From assembly GCF_040544555.1 (NCBI RefSeq), contig NZ_JBEPKD010000003.1, forward strand, positions 62,001 to 126,000: 64,000 bases of DNA, read 5' to 3'. A program made the translations under genes and the position numbers. Under the pieces are notes generated by a model. That model had not been told where the DNA came from. It did not search any database and saw only the letters and a list, made by a program, of their open reading frames with translations. Positions 35,570-43,983 of this stretch are shown in pieces. Position 1 is the first letter of the stretch. Every line of letters begins with the position of its first letter. Source of the stretch: Halalkalibacter oceani (lineage in GTDB: Bacteria > Bacillota > Bacilli > Bacillales > Bacillaceae_D).

Positions 35570-35692
35570 GTAAGCAGCTCCCTCTCTCGAAGAATATATT
35601 AAAATCTTCCCTATTATTAAACAGACTTTCTCCATTTGTCAAACGGCAGCTTAAATTCTTTTCCGAAAATCGCTCAAAATGAGCAGCTGTCG

Positions 35693-36592
35693 TCAGCTTT
35701 TTCCGGTAACATTTGGCAGCTCCTGAAGCAGGTCCTCTTTTGTTAAAATCAGCTTTGCTCCTTGCTGGATCAGGCGATTCGTCCCTTCTGATTCAGCGGA
35801 AAAAATTGAGCCCGGCACGGCGAACACATCCCGCCCCTGTTCGAGCGCCTGATCCGCTGTAATCAGGGATCCGCTTTTTTTCTTCGCCTCTATGACGACA
35901 ACAGCCTGCGAGAGGCCGCTGACAATCCGGTTTCTGACTGGGAAATGCCATTTGCGCGGCCTGACCCATGGGGGATATTCACTAACAAGCAGCTGCCATT
36001 TTGCCATATATTGAAATAATGATTTGCTTTCTTGCGGATAAGGAAAATGGAACCCTGAGGCGAGTACGGCGATCGTCCGGCCGTTCGTCCGGATCGCCTG
36101 TTGGTGGGCGTGCGCATCAATCCCGCTGGCGAGACCGCTGACAATGGTCCAGTCGTTTTCTACCAAAGCGTGAACAAAATAGGCAGCGCTTTTCATCCCT
36201 GCCTCAGTCGGCTTTCTCGTTCCGACGACAGCGACCGTCCGCTTATTTGCCAGAATATGCTGCAAGCCTTGCGTATATAACACAAAAGGGGGATCATAAA
36301 TATGCTGTAACAAACATGGATAGGTGGAATCGTGCAAGGTGATCGGGCAAATGCCCTGTTCTTGGAAAAGTTGCTCAAGCTGAGCTGGAGATATTCGGTG
36401 AAGGGTCTGATGAAGCATCATCGCTTTAGTCGGGGGAAGAGTAAATACTTTCTCGAGATCGACCGGTCTATACTGATAAATGAAATGAAGCTCTGGATCA
36501 TCGTCGATTATTTTCTGAAAAAGCTTTCTGTTTGCTCCAAAGCAGCTGTGGAGATGAATCCATTTCATCCGAAACGTCGTCATGCGCCGCAT
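35693..36592 (-). CDS. dprA: DNA processing protein DprA (Smf)
   Basis: DprA (299 aa) loads RecA onto incoming single-stranded DNA during transformation. The Rossmann-like core shows RTVAVVGTRKPTEAGMKSAA, TIVSGLASGIDAHAHQQAIR, FPVRNRIVSGLSQAVVVIEA and SGSLITADQALEQGRDVFAV. The N-terminal region (1-100) is a short helical domain rather than a full SAM domain. Two ATGs are possible; 36592 is close to AAGGAGGG and 36583 is further. Its presence suggests that DNA uptake machinery is encoded elsewhere. Confidence 0.95.
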   Translation of the reverse strand: MRRMTTFRMKWIHLHSCFGANRKLFQKIIDDDPELHFIYQYRPVDLEKVFTLPPTKAMMLHQTLHRISPAQLEQLFQEQGICPITLHDSTYPCLLQHIYDPPFVLYTQGLQHILANKRTVAVVGTRKPTEAGMKSAAYFVHALVENDWTIVSGLASGIDAHAHQQAIRTNGRTIAVLASGFHFPYPQESKSLFQYMAKWQLLVSEYPPWVRPRKWHFPVRNRIVSGLSQAVVVIEAKKKSGSLITADQALEQGRDVFAVPGSIFSAESEGTNRLIQQGAKLILTKEDLLQELPNVTGKS

Positions 36593-36633
36593 ATCCCTCC
36601 TTGTTATCAGTAAACGATAGGCGGAATTTATTA

Positions 36634-36679
36634 CAGAGGCTAGGCAAAAGGTTGTTTTTTCCCTTTTGCCCGGCCTCTG
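36634..36679. repeat. Palindrome between sucD and dprA, shared with the codY terminator
   Basis: The arms 36634-36651 and 36662-36679 match at 16 of 18 positions with a 10-nt loop. The inner CAAAAGGTTGTTTTTT...CCTTTTG is nearly identical to the codY terminator at 28049-28096, while the outer arms differ. No T-run follows, so termination after sucD would be inefficient. The 151-nt gap holds nothing else recognisable. Confidence 0.7.
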
Positions 36680-36743
36680 CGCTACTTTTGTCTTATTCTC
36701 TCAAAATGAGAAATCGACAATTTTATGACATTTTTTTTGGAGA

Positions 36744-37649
36744 TTAGCTGTGTGTTTTACACTTTTCCAGAATACCTTTTTCTTCCAAAACAGAGATCAG
36801 CGTTTGTCCCATAACAGATGGAGTTTCCGCTACTTGTACGCCGCAGCTTTCCAACGTTTTGATCTTTTCAGCCGCTGTTCCTTTTCCTCCGGAAATAATC
36901 GCACCGGCATGACCCATCCGCTTTCCAGGAGGGGCTGTTTGACCGCCGATAAAGCCGACAACCGGCTTTGTCATATTTTCTTTAATCCACTCGGCTGCTT
37001 CTTCCTCTGCTGTTCCGCCGATCTCTCCAATCATGATCACCGCATACGTGTCTGGATCTTCGTTGAAAAGCTGAAGAACATCAATAAAGTTTGTGCCGTT
37101 AACCGGGTCTCCCCCGATTCCGACGGCGGAAGATTGACCGATTCCGTTTGTTGATAATTGGTGAACCGCTTCATACGTTAATGTACCGGAACGCGACACA
37201 ACACCAACATGACCTTTTTTATGAATATAGCCAGGCATAATTCCGATCTTACATTCATCAGGAGTAATAACCCCAGGGCAGTTCGGACCGATTAAACGCG
37301 TCTTTTTGCCTTCCATGAAACGTTTAACCTTGACCATATCGAGCACAGGAATGCCTTCTGTAATACAAATCGCCAAATCAAGCTCGGCATCGACCGCTTC
37401 CATAATCGCATCGGCAGCGAACGCCGGCGGTACATAAATAACCGTTACATTTGCCCCTGTTTCTTTTACAGCCTGCTCAACGGTATCAAAGACCGGAATC
37501 CCTTCAACCTCTGTGCCGCCTTTACCCGGCGTTACGCCGCCGACAATCTTCGTTCCATATTCAACCGCCTGCTGTGTATGAAACAAGCCAGTTGCTCCTG
37601 TAATCCCTTGAACGATTACTTTCGTATCTTTATTAATTAGGATGCTCAT
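36744..37649 (-). CDS. sucD: Succinyl-CoA synthetase alpha subunit
   Basis: SucD (301 aa) binds CoA and carries the phosphorylated His of this TCA-cycle enzyme, which makes ATP/GTP from succinyl-CoA. The CoA-binding Rossmann domain begins VIVQGITGATGLFHTQQAVE. The CoA ligase signature is RLIGPNCPGVITPDECKIG, and the catalytic His lies in KRMGHAGAIISGGKGTAAEK. Length is normal. It is 18 nt after sucC, forming a two-gene operon. Confidence 0.97.
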   Translation of the reverse strand: MSILINKDTKVIVQGITGATGLFHTQQAVEYGTKIVGGVTPGKGGTEVEGIPVFDTVEQAVKETGANVTVIYVPPAFAADAIMEAVDAELDLAICITEGIPVLDMVKVKRFMEGKKTRLIGPNCPGVITPDECKIGIMPGYIHKKGHVGVVSRSGTLTYEAVHQLSTNGIGQSSAVGIGGDPVNGTNFIDVLQLFNEDPDTYAVIMIGEIGGTAEEEAAEWIKENMTKPVVGFIGGQTAPPGKRMGHAGAIISGGKGTAAEKIKTLESCGVQVAETPSVMGQTLISVLEEKGILEKCKTHS

Positions 37650-37667
37650 TATCGTGTCCCCGCCTTT

Positions 37668-38828
37668 CTATTTCACTAATGAAACAATTTTTTGTGCGCC
37701 GTCAGCCATCGAATCAGCAGCTGTGATGTTTAAGCCGGATTCTTTAAGAATCTTTTTCCCTAAGTCAACATTTGTTCCTTCAAGACGTACGACAAGCGGA
37801 ATTTCCAAGCCTACTTGCTTCGTCGCTTCGACGACGCCTTCCGCGATAATGTCACATTTCATAATTCCACCGAAAATGTTGACGAAAATTCCTTTTACGT
37901 TATCATCGGATAGAATGATCTTGAATGCTTCCGTTACTTTCTCGGCAGTAGCACCGCCACCTACATCAAGGAAGTTGGCCGGGTCACCATTGTAATGCTT
38001 GATGATGTCCATCGTTGCCATCGCCAAACCGGCACCGTTGACCATACATCCGATGTTGCCATCCAATGAAATATAGCTTAAGTCATATTTGGAAGCTTCG
38101 ATTTCCTTCGGATCCTCTTCTTCCAAATCGCGGTACTCAAGCACATCCTTCTGACGATAAAGCGCGTTGGAGTCAAAGTTCAGCTTCGCATCAAGCGCCA
38201 TTACTTTTCCGTCGCCAGTTGTCACAAGCGGGTTGATCTCGGCAATCGAGCAATCCTTTTCAACAAAGGCTTTATACAAGCCCATCATAAATTTAACAGC
38301 TTGACCAACAAGCTCCTTTGGAATGTTAATGTTAAAAGCGAGTCGGCGTGCCTGGAAACCTTGCAGGCCAACAGCCGGATCAATGACCTCTTTAAAAATC
38401 TTTTCCGGAGTTGCTTCTGCTACTTCTTCAATTTCCGTTCCGCCTTCTTCAGAAGCCATCATTACGACGCGTGATGTCGCGCGATCAAGAACGAGCCCGA
38501 TATAGTATTCATTTTTAATATCGCAGCCTTCTTCGATTAGTAAGCGCTTTACTTCCTTACCTTCTGGACCTGTCTGGTGAGTGACTAGCGTTTTACCAAG
38601 AATATCAGCAGCATATGTACGTACTTCGTCAAGATTTTTCGCAACCTTGACTCCCCCAGCCTTACCACGGCCACCTGCATGGATTTGTGCTTTCACGACA
38701 CAAACGTCTGTTCCTAACTCTTTTGCTGCTTCTACTGCTTCTTCAACAGAGAACGCTACTTTCCCATTGGGAACTGCAACGCCGTATTGACGAAGGAGCT
38801 CTTTTCCTTGATACTCATGGATATTCAT
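37668..38828 (-). CDS. sucC: Succinyl-CoA synthetase beta subunit
   Basis: SucC (386 aa) has an N-terminal ATP-grasp domain (MNIHEYQGKELLRQYGVAVP, VVKAQIHAGGRGKAGGVKVA, CSIAEINPLVTTGDGKVMAL) and a C-terminal ligase domain (MVNGAGLAMATMDIIKHYNG, LDVGGGATAEKVTEAF). It forms the nucleotide- and succinate-binding half of the enzyme. The ribosome site is AGGAGGCTGGAGAGA. An extended -10 promoter lies about 85 nt upstream. Confidence 0.97.
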   Translation of the reverse strand: MNIHEYQGKELLRQYGVAVPNGKVAFSVEEAVEAAKELGTDVCVVKAQIHAGGRGKAGGVKVAKNLDEVRTYAADILGKTLVTHQTGPEGKEVKRLLIEEGCDIKNEYYIGLVLDRATSRVVMMASEEGGTEIEEVAEATPEKIFKEVIDPAVGLQGFQARRLAFNINIPKELVGQAVKFMMGLYKAFVEKDCSIAEINPLVTTGDGKVMALDAKLNFDSNALYRQKDVLEYRDLEEEDPKEIEASKYDLSYISLDGNIGCMVNGAGLAMATMDIIKHYNGDPANFLDVGGGATAEKVTEAFKIILSDDNVKGIFVNIFGGIMKCDIIAEGVVEATKQVGLEIPLVVRLEGTNVDLGKKILKESGLNITAADSMADGAQKIVSLVK

Positions 38829-38907
38829 TCTCTCTCCAGCCTCCTATCAATGCATGTAATTTAAGCCGTCTGATAAAAATCGATCATGTCCGGCAAAATC
38901 CTCTTCT

Positions 38908-38916
38908 ATTTTAGCA
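38908..38916 (-). promoter_or_regulatory. Extended -10 promoter of sucCD
   Basis: TGCTAAAAT (38916-38908, minus strand) is an extended -10 element. No convincing -35 exists at 17 nt, which the TG dinucleotide can offset. It gives a leader of about 70 nt. The rest of the 287-nt gap between sucC and the small gene at 39116-39304 holds that gene's terminator and no other visible gene. Confidence 0.5.
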
Positions 38917-39086
38917 CTTATTTCGTCTTTTTGGGAGGGGAAATCCAAGTAGATGCTAAATAAATTAAAGGGCCTGCGCAAAAAGGAAGAGGGGGCTTTT
39001 CGGTCGGCCTGAGAAGAAATGATCAGATGATCAAAAAAGGGGGGCGGCCGCACTAGCTGCGGTCACCATTTGTGGAAGTACGCCAA

Positions 39087-39117
39087 AAGGGAGATGCTTC
39101 TGTTAAGGCATCCCCTT
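39087..39117 (-). terminator. Terminator of the 62-aa gene
   Basis: AAGGGGATGC (39117-39108) and GCATCTCCCTT (39097-39087) pair with one bulge and are followed by TTTT. The stem begins at the TAA stop of the small gene, so termination occurs directly at its end and separates it from sucC. Confidence 0.7.
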
Positions 39118-39304
39118 ATTGCTGCTTATCCGCTTTCTTTTTTGATTCCTTGCTTTGTTTCTTGAGCATTTCCTTTGTCATATCTTTCGCCTTGGCGTCT
39201 GTCTCCTGGACGGAAAAATGCACGCCGAATTCCTGCGCGTATTCCTCCTGATAGCTTTCCATAAAAGAGATCGCTTCAGGTACAAGCAATTTATTTTCCT
39301 TCAT
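39116..39304 (-). CDS. Unknown 62-aa hydrophilic protein
   Basis: The product is small and charged, with an acidic/aromatic N-terminal half (VPEAISFMESYQEEYAQEFG) and a very basic Lys/Ser/Gln tail (MLKKQSKESKKKADKQQ). There is no membrane segment or known motif. It is supported as a real gene by AGGAGGG seven bases before ATG 39304 and by a terminator beginning at its stop codon. It follows ylqH after 67 nt. I do not recognise the family; a small cytoplasmic or nucleic-acid associated protein would fit the tail. Confidence 0.6.
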   Translation of the reverse strand: MKENKLLVPEAISFMESYQEEYAQEFGVHFSVQETDAKAKDMTKEMLKKQSKESKKKADKQQ

Positions 39305-39371
39305 CGACCAGCCCTCCTGTAGTAAGACGTTATGGGCATAGTATATCCTTTTGATTCACCCACTATCAGAC

Positions 39372-39641
39372 TTATTTTTGGTGCTGGTCAATTTTATAAA
39401 TAAAGGAAAACACTTCGGCAACAACTTCATAAAGCTCCGGCGGAATCGCCTGATTCACCTCAAGCTGAGCGAGCATTTCGACAAGGGAAGGATCCTCCTG
39501 AATCGGAACGTCGTTTTCCTTCGCCTTCGCAATCAGTTCCTCCGCGATATAGCCTTTCCCTTTAGCAACCACTTTCGGCGAAACATCTGTTTCAGCCTGA
39601 TAACGGAGGGCGACAGCCTGCTTTTTTCGTTCCTGCTTCAT
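39372..39641 (-). CDS. ylqH: YlqH, free-standing FlhB C-terminal domain homologue
   Basis: The 89-aa protein aligns with the part of FlhB that lies after its NPTH cleavage site: VALRYQAETDVSPKVVAKGK corresponds to FAIALRYDETKSDAPVVVAK, and the end PPELYEVVAEVFSFIYKID to VPEELFKAVAEVLAYVYRLK. It lacks the membrane part and the NPTH motif itself. Homologues are annotated as type III export switch-like proteins (FhlX in some bacteria); the function in Bacillus is unclear. It overlaps ylqG by 4 nt, so the pair is co-translated. Confidence 0.92.
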   Translation of the reverse strand: MKQERKKQAVALRYQAETDVSPKVVAKGKGYIAEELIAKAKENDVPIQEDPSLVEMLAQLEVNQAIPPELYEVVAEVFSFIYKIDQHQK

Positions 39642-41377
39642 ATTCTCACATCCACTCCCTGATAATGCACATGGGGCTTATACAAATGATTTGCCTGCTG
39701 CGAGCTCGCCTGCGCATCCTTCATCTTGCGCCATTTTACCGAAAGCAATTGATAATTGTGCTCGGCAAGACCCTTTTTCAAGGTCGGTACTAATACATTG
39801 ATCAGCGCATCGGGGCTTTCGTGTTCATTATAAACGGTCACCGCCACAATTCGGTTTTGAATCTGGACATCGACAATGGTCTCCTCAAGCTGTTCAAGTG
39901 TTAAATAAAAGAGAATGCGGCAGTAATCGGGATTCAGCTCCCCGTTCTGCTGTTTTTTCCCTTCCCATTGAACCGTCATGTCGGTCTGCCACGCACCGAG
40001 GGTTAACGGAAGCTGGAGAATCAACTGCTGATACGGGCCATTTTGCTCCTGAGCGAGCAGCTGTTGACCGGTCAGCCGCTGAAGCGTCTGATTGACCTGC
40101 TCCTTCAGTCCCGCCGGAAGATCCTGTTGCTGAAGCTGGAGCAATTGCGCCTTTACACGATCCGTCACGATCGTCTCTCTCGTCAGCTCTCCCTGTAGCA
40201 GGCGACTAACATCGCGTTCATGCTGATAGCCAAGCAGCTGGAGTACATGTTGCAAATGCTTGGCGGCTCCGCCCTTCTCCTGAGCAAACGGGGAGCCTGA
40301 TTCAAGCACCTGGAGAAAAGCCGCCCTCTCGCTTGCTGACAGCTCCTGCTGCGGCAACGTCAGCCAGCGGCTATGAATAGCTGCCGCCGGTTCTTTGCTT
40401 TGCAAAAGCTGGAGCAACTGCTGCAAGGCTGGCTCCCCTTCTTTCCCTGCCGGTATCGACAGACGGCCGAGCATCGTTTCAAGAAATTGCCGCGGTTCAA
40501 GCCTGCTCAGTTCGGCTCCCTGTCCGCTCCTCAAATCCGGCCAAAGTGAAGCGACGATTTCACGATTCGCCGGATGAAGCACCGCGGTCTGAAATTGACT
40601 GGCAAGCTGCGAACGGCTTGCTCCTGCCTCGATAATGCCAAGACGAGCGAGAAGCTGGCCGGCGCCCCGGCTTACGTCTCCTTCTCCTTCGGTGGCAAAT
40701 TGGGCCAACAGCTGAACAATCGGCGACGGTTTCGCCTGCTGATCAGGATGAACGAGCGCAGCTGTTAGCTGTCTAAGCTGACCGGTGGCGGGATGCGTGC
40801 TTTGTTCCAGCATCTGACTTAGCTGCTGCAGCTGCTGGGTCAGCGAAGGGCTCAATGTAAGCGACTGGTAAGCCTGAAACGTCTCTTTCGTTAAAGGAAG
40901 CTGACGTTGCATCATCTCAATCAGTGTCTGAAAGCCTCTTTGATTAAATTGCTGCAGCTCGGTCAACAGCTGCGAGCCACTGACGACCGTTTGCCGGGTA
41001 AAGGGCTGCTGCTGTTCCGACAGGTGGCGGACAAATGCTTCTGTTTCCTTTGAAGCCGGGAGGGAGAGCTGCTGGATCAGCTTTTGGATCGAAGGCTGGT
41101 CGCCAAGCCCTTCCCGTTGTCTGATCGCGTTATCATCTAAGACGCGCAGCCGCGGGATCCCCGCGCTTTCCTGGACTTCAAACCAATAGCGCTGACCTGC
41201 TGTCAGAGCGGCTTCCAGACGAGCTGTCACCGTCGTCCCGTGAACCTGTAAGGCGGCCATGTTCTGCGGATAAAGCTTAGCGATCCGTCCCTGAAACACC
41301 TGGCCTTGGGTAAGGTGTAATGGCCGAGGCTGGGATGGCTGACCGATCCCTTCATTATGAATGCGCGACTGTATCAT
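39638..41377 (-). CDS. ylqG: YlqG, FliK-like large Gln-rich protein
   Basis: The 579-aa protein is extremely rich in Gln and Leu from about residue 70 to 450, probably helical repeats. It has an N-terminal beta-like domain (LTQGQVFQGRIAKLYPQNMA) and a C-terminal domain (about 455-555: LILQLPLTLGAWQTDMTVQW, YLTLEQLEETIVDVQIQNRI, INVLVPTLKKGLAEHNYQLL). This resembles the FliK C-terminal switch domain in layout. FliK acts on FlhB-C, and here the FlhB-C-like YlqH is its overlapping neighbour. The function is not established. Confidence 0.8.
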   Translation of the reverse strand: MIQSRIHNEGIGQPSQPRPLHLTQGQVFQGRIAKLYPQNMAALQVHGTTVTARLEAALTAGQRYWFEVQESAGIPRLRVLDDNAIRQREGLGDQPSIQKLIQQLSLPASKETEAFVRHLSEQQQPFTRQTVVSGSQLLTELQQFNQRGFQTLIEMMQRQLPLTKETFQAYQSLTLSPSLTQQLQQLSQMLEQSTHPATGQLRQLTAALVHPDQQAKPSPIVQLLAQFATEGEGDVSRGAGQLLARLGIIEAGASRSQLASQFQTAVLHPANREIVASLWPDLRSGQGAELSRLEPRQFLETMLGRLSIPAGKEGEPALQQLLQLLQSKEPAAAIHSRWLTLPQQELSASERAAFLQVLESGSPFAQEKGGAAKHLQHVLQLLGYQHERDVSRLLQGELTRETIVTDRVKAQLLQLQQQDLPAGLKEQVNQTLQRLTGQQLLAQEQNGPYQQLILQLPLTLGAWQTDMTVQWEGKKQQNGELNPDYCRILFYLTLEQLEETIVDVQIQNRIVAVTVYNEHESPDALINVLVPTLKKGLAEHNYQLLSVKWRKMKDAQASSQQANHLYKPHVHYQGVDVRI

Positions 41378-41398
41378 CTTCTTCCCTCCTAGCTGTTC

Positions 41399-42160
41399 TT
41401 ACGCTCTTTCCTGCACCGGTCTGAACGAACGGCGATGCTCGGGCGTCACGCCGAGGCGGTCGATCGCCTCCAAATGCTCCTTCGTCCCGTACCCGGCGTG
41501 GTGTGAAAAGCCGTAGCCCGGATATTTCGTTTCAAGCTCAGCCATATATGTATCACGCGCCACCTTGGCGATAACGGAGCTGGCGGCGATCGTGATGCTT
41601 TTTTCATCGCCTTTGATCAGGCTTGTTTGCGGAATGTCGAGCTGAAGACTCATTGCGTCAAGCAAAAGATAGTCCGGCTCTTTATGTAACGTCGAGATGG
41701 CCGTCTGCATCGCTGTTTTCGTAGCTTGATAGATATTGATCCGATCAATTTCAGCAGCATGCACCATTTCAATGGAATAAGCGATCGCTTCCCGTTTGAT
41801 TATTTCAGAAAACGCCTCACGTTTTTGTTTCGACAGCTTTTTCGAATCGGTTAAGCCGAGCAGCCTGAAGTCCGGAGGAAGAATGACGGCTGCGGCGACG
41901 ACCGGACCGGCGAGCGGGCCGCGACCGACTTCATCGATTCCCGCCAGCGCATGATAGCCCTGTGAGCGCAACTGTCGCTCGTACTCGTTCATTCGCTCAT
42001 GCATCGCCAGCAACTGCTGCCGTTGCTCCTGCCGCTTCCTATATTGCTTCAGTAACGTTTGAACTCCTTTGCGTTCGTCTCCGGCCAGCCTGTCAAGCTG
42101 CTCCTGTTCAACTTCCGGCTGTTCAAGTAGTTGTCTAATATGCTGAATCGATTGTTTCAT
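41399..42160 (-). CDS. rnhB: Ribonuclease HII
   Basis: RNase HII (253 aa) cuts RNA in RNA-DNA hybrids and single ribonucleotides in DNA. The catalytic motif is seen in GIDEVGRGPLAGPVVAAAVI (Asp and Glu near residue 77), then LGLTDSKKLSKQKREAF and YLLLDAMSLQL. An N-terminal helical extension (1-70, Gln/Glu-rich) is the usual Bacillus extra domain. AAGGAGATAAA precedes ATG 42160. A terminator separates it from rbgA. Confidence 0.96.
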   Translation of the reverse strand: MKQSIQHIRQLLEQPEVEQEQLDRLAGDERKGVQTLLKQYRKRQEQRQQLLAMHERMNEYERQLRSQGYHALAGIDEVGRGPLAGPVVAAAVILPPDFRLLGLTDSKKLSKQKREAFSEIIKREAIAYSIEMVHAAEIDRINIYQATKTAMQTAISTLHKEPDYLLLDAMSLQLDIPQTSLIKGDEKSITIAASSVIAKVARDTYMAELETKYPGYGFSHHAGYGTKEHLEAIDRLGVTPEHRRSFRPVQERA

Positions 42161-42260
42161 TTTATCTCCTTATTTTTCCTTACATCTAACCGGCTAATTT
42201 TTCTTCTTATTTTCTATATCGGTTCTTCTTCAGCTTATCTAAAGCAGGAACCGTTGAAAC

Positions 42261-42309
42261 AAAAAAGAGAGGCCAACGCCAAGCCTGCCAGCCCTCGTCC
42301 CTCTCTTTT
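42261..42309 (-). terminator. Terminator after rbgA
   Basis: AAAAGAGAGG (42309-42300) and CCTCTCTTTT (42272-42263) form a 10-bp stem with a 27-nt loop, followed by a T-run to 42261. rnhB starts 100 nt further, so it is likely expressed from its own or a read-through transcript. Confidence 0.7.
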
Positions 42310-42331
42310 GCAGCCGGACAGCTGCGCTTTT

Positions 42332-43183
42332 TTACTGCTGATCAGGCGTTTCCAAAGAAATCCGGCCTATCGTTCCTGCTCTTGTTTCCCGCAGGATAAT
42401 TTCAGCCGCCTTGTCATAATGAACCGCGCCACCAGGCAGCAGACAGCCGCGCTTTCGCCCAATCTCTTCAAATAAAGCTAACCCGTCTTCCGGTATCTCA
42501 TCAAGCTTGTAACGGCTTTGAATCAATGTTGGATAGGCGTCCTTCATATAACGTAAGACGAACAGCGCGATATCTTGAAAATCAAGGAGTTCATCCTTAA
42601 TCGCTCCGGTCGCCGCCAAGCGGTAGCCAATGATCTGATCTTCGAATTTAGGCCATAATATCCCGGGCGTATCGAGCAGTTCCAGCTCTTTTCCTACTTT
42701 GATCCACTGCTGCCGCTTCGTCACGCCAGGACGATCCCCGACCTGCGCTGTCCGCTTTTGCGCCAGCCGGTTAATGAGCGTCGATTTTCCGACATTCGGG
42801 ATCCCGAGAATCATCGCCCTGATCGCTCTTGGCTTCATTCCTTTTGAACGCCATTTCTCAATGAGCGGCTGTGCCAGCTTTGTGCAGGCAGCGGCGATTT
42901 TTTCGGTTCCTTTTCCCGTTTGCGCATTGATCGCCAGCACGAGCGCCCCTTTTTCTTCAAAATACTCTTTCCAGCGCTCCGTGATCGCCGGATCGGCTAA
43001 ATCTGCTTTATTTAATAGCACGAGCCTTGGTTTATGGGCGACGATTTCATCAATCATCGGATTTCTCGATGCAAGCGGGACACGCGCATCTAGCAGCTCA
43101 ATAATGACGTCGATAAAGCCGAGCTTCTCTGTTACTTCACGGCGCGCTTTGGCCATATGTCCGGGAAACCACTGAATCGTCAT
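42332..43183 (-). CDS. rbgA: Ribosome biogenesis GTPase RbgA (YlqF)
   Basis: RbgA (283 aa) is needed for a late step of 50S assembly. It is a circularly permuted GTPase: G4 (VLLNKADLAD) precedes G1 (GIPNVGKSTLINRLAQKRT) and G3 (LELLDTPGILWPK). The N-terminus MTIQWFPGHMAKARREV is the family signature. The C-terminal helical domain binds rRNA. It starts 10 nt after the signal peptidase gene. Confidence 0.96.
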   Translation of the reverse strand: MTIQWFPGHMAKARREVTEKLGFIDVIIELLDARVPLASRNPMIDEIVAHKPRLVLLNKADLADPAITERWKEYFEEKGALVLAINAQTGKGTEKIAAACTKLAQPLIEKWRSKGMKPRAIRAMILGIPNVGKSTLINRLAQKRTAQVGDRPGVTKRQQWIKVGKELELLDTPGILWPKFEDQIIGYRLAATGAIKDELLDFQDIALFVLRYMKDAYPTLIQSRYKLDEIPEDGLALFEEIGRKRGCLLPGGAVHYDKAAEIILRETRAGTIGRISLETPDQQ

Positions 43184-43193
43184 GCTGCTTCAC

Positions 43194-43727
43194 CTACTTT
43201 GCAATTCGTATATTTGAGATCGGCCAAAACACGACATTCGCCTTGCCGATCACTTCATCAATATGAACCGTGCCAATATCACGGCTGTCACGGCTATGCC
43301 AGCGGTTGTCTCCAAGGACAAACAATTCATCCTCCGGCACGACACCATCGAGCTCGAAATCACCGGTCAGACCATCCTGATACAACGGCCGCAGTTCATC
43401 TAAATAGGGTTCCTCAAACGGCTCTCCATTAATATAAAGCGTATCATCGCGATACTCGACGCGATCACCAGGTAAACCGATTACCCGCTTAATATAGTCC
43501 TTGCCGGCCGGGGCATGGAAAACGATAATATCAAAGCGCTCCGGCTCCCCAAAAACATAACCGATTTTATTGACAATTAAGCGATCGCTGTCTTCCAATG
43601 TCGGAAGCATTGACTCCCCATCGACGATCACCGGGGCAAACAAAAACTGCCGAATCAAAAAAGCGAGAACAAGGGCTACAATTACCGCTTTTAGCCATTC
43701 CCATGATTCCTTTTTTTTCTCACTCAT
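43194..43727 (-). CDS. lepB: Type I signal peptidase
   Basis: The 177-aa protein has a single N-terminal membrane anchor (about residues 12-30), giving the Gram-positive Sip form. The catalytic Ser lies in DGESMLPTL (residue 39) and the Lys in DYIKRVIGLPGD (residue 80). The motifs DELFVLGDNRWHSRDSRDIG complete the box. It cleaves signal peptides outside the membrane. ATG 43727, 7 nt after GGAGG, is preferred to the ATG two codons earlier. It sits between rplS and rbgA. Confidence 0.94.
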   Translation of the reverse strand: MSEKKKESWEWLKAVIVALVLAFLIRQFLFAPVIVDGESMLPTLEDSDRLIVNKIGYVFGEPERFDIIVFHAPAGKDYIKRVIGLPGDRVEYRDDTLYINGEPFEEPYLDELRPLYQDGLTGDFELDGVVPEDELFVLGDNRWHSRDSRDIGTVHIDEVIGKANVVFWPISNIRIAK

Positions 43728-43854
43728 ACCCATGCCTCCATTACAAACATTTACCTGACTATGCCATAGTTTATCACATGCTTGCTTCCTTATGAATATC
43801 GAAGCTCTGACAATCCTCTACCCTTTTTTCAACCTGTAATATCTCTTTAAAACA

Positions 43855-43901
43855 AAAAGAGGGTGTCCCAAAAGCCTTGGCTTTGGGGGACACCCTCTTT
43901 T
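43855..43901 (-). terminator. Strong terminator after rplS
   Basis: The arms 43887-43901 and 43855-43869 pair perfectly over 15 bp (GAGGGTGTCCC core) and continue inward; a T-rich run follows. It ends the rplS transcript. The 5' core TGTCCCAAAAG is shared with palindromes at 46144-46183 and 53673-53713. Confidence 0.9.
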
Positions 43902-43920
43902 GTATGGGAAAACCCCAAGG

Positions 43921-43973
43921 GAAACAGCGTTTTTCGTTACCCGCTGTTTCGAGGCTGCGCATCAGGCAGCCTC
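43921..43973. other. Two further hairpins between rplS and its terminator
   Basis: GAAACAGCG/CGCTGTTTC (43921-43929 with 43942-43950) and GAGGCTGC/GCAGCCTC (43951-43958 with 43966-43973) are two perfect stems in tandem directly after the rplS stop. Together with the terminator they make a three-hairpin 3' UTR. The whole 256-nt gap 43728-43983 has no gene. Confidence 0.6.
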
Positions 43974-43983
43974 TCTTCGTGTG

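Noticed and set aside
43774..43962. 62-codon minus-strand frame after rplS
   Set aside because: It runs through the strong terminator hairpin and has no ribosome site.
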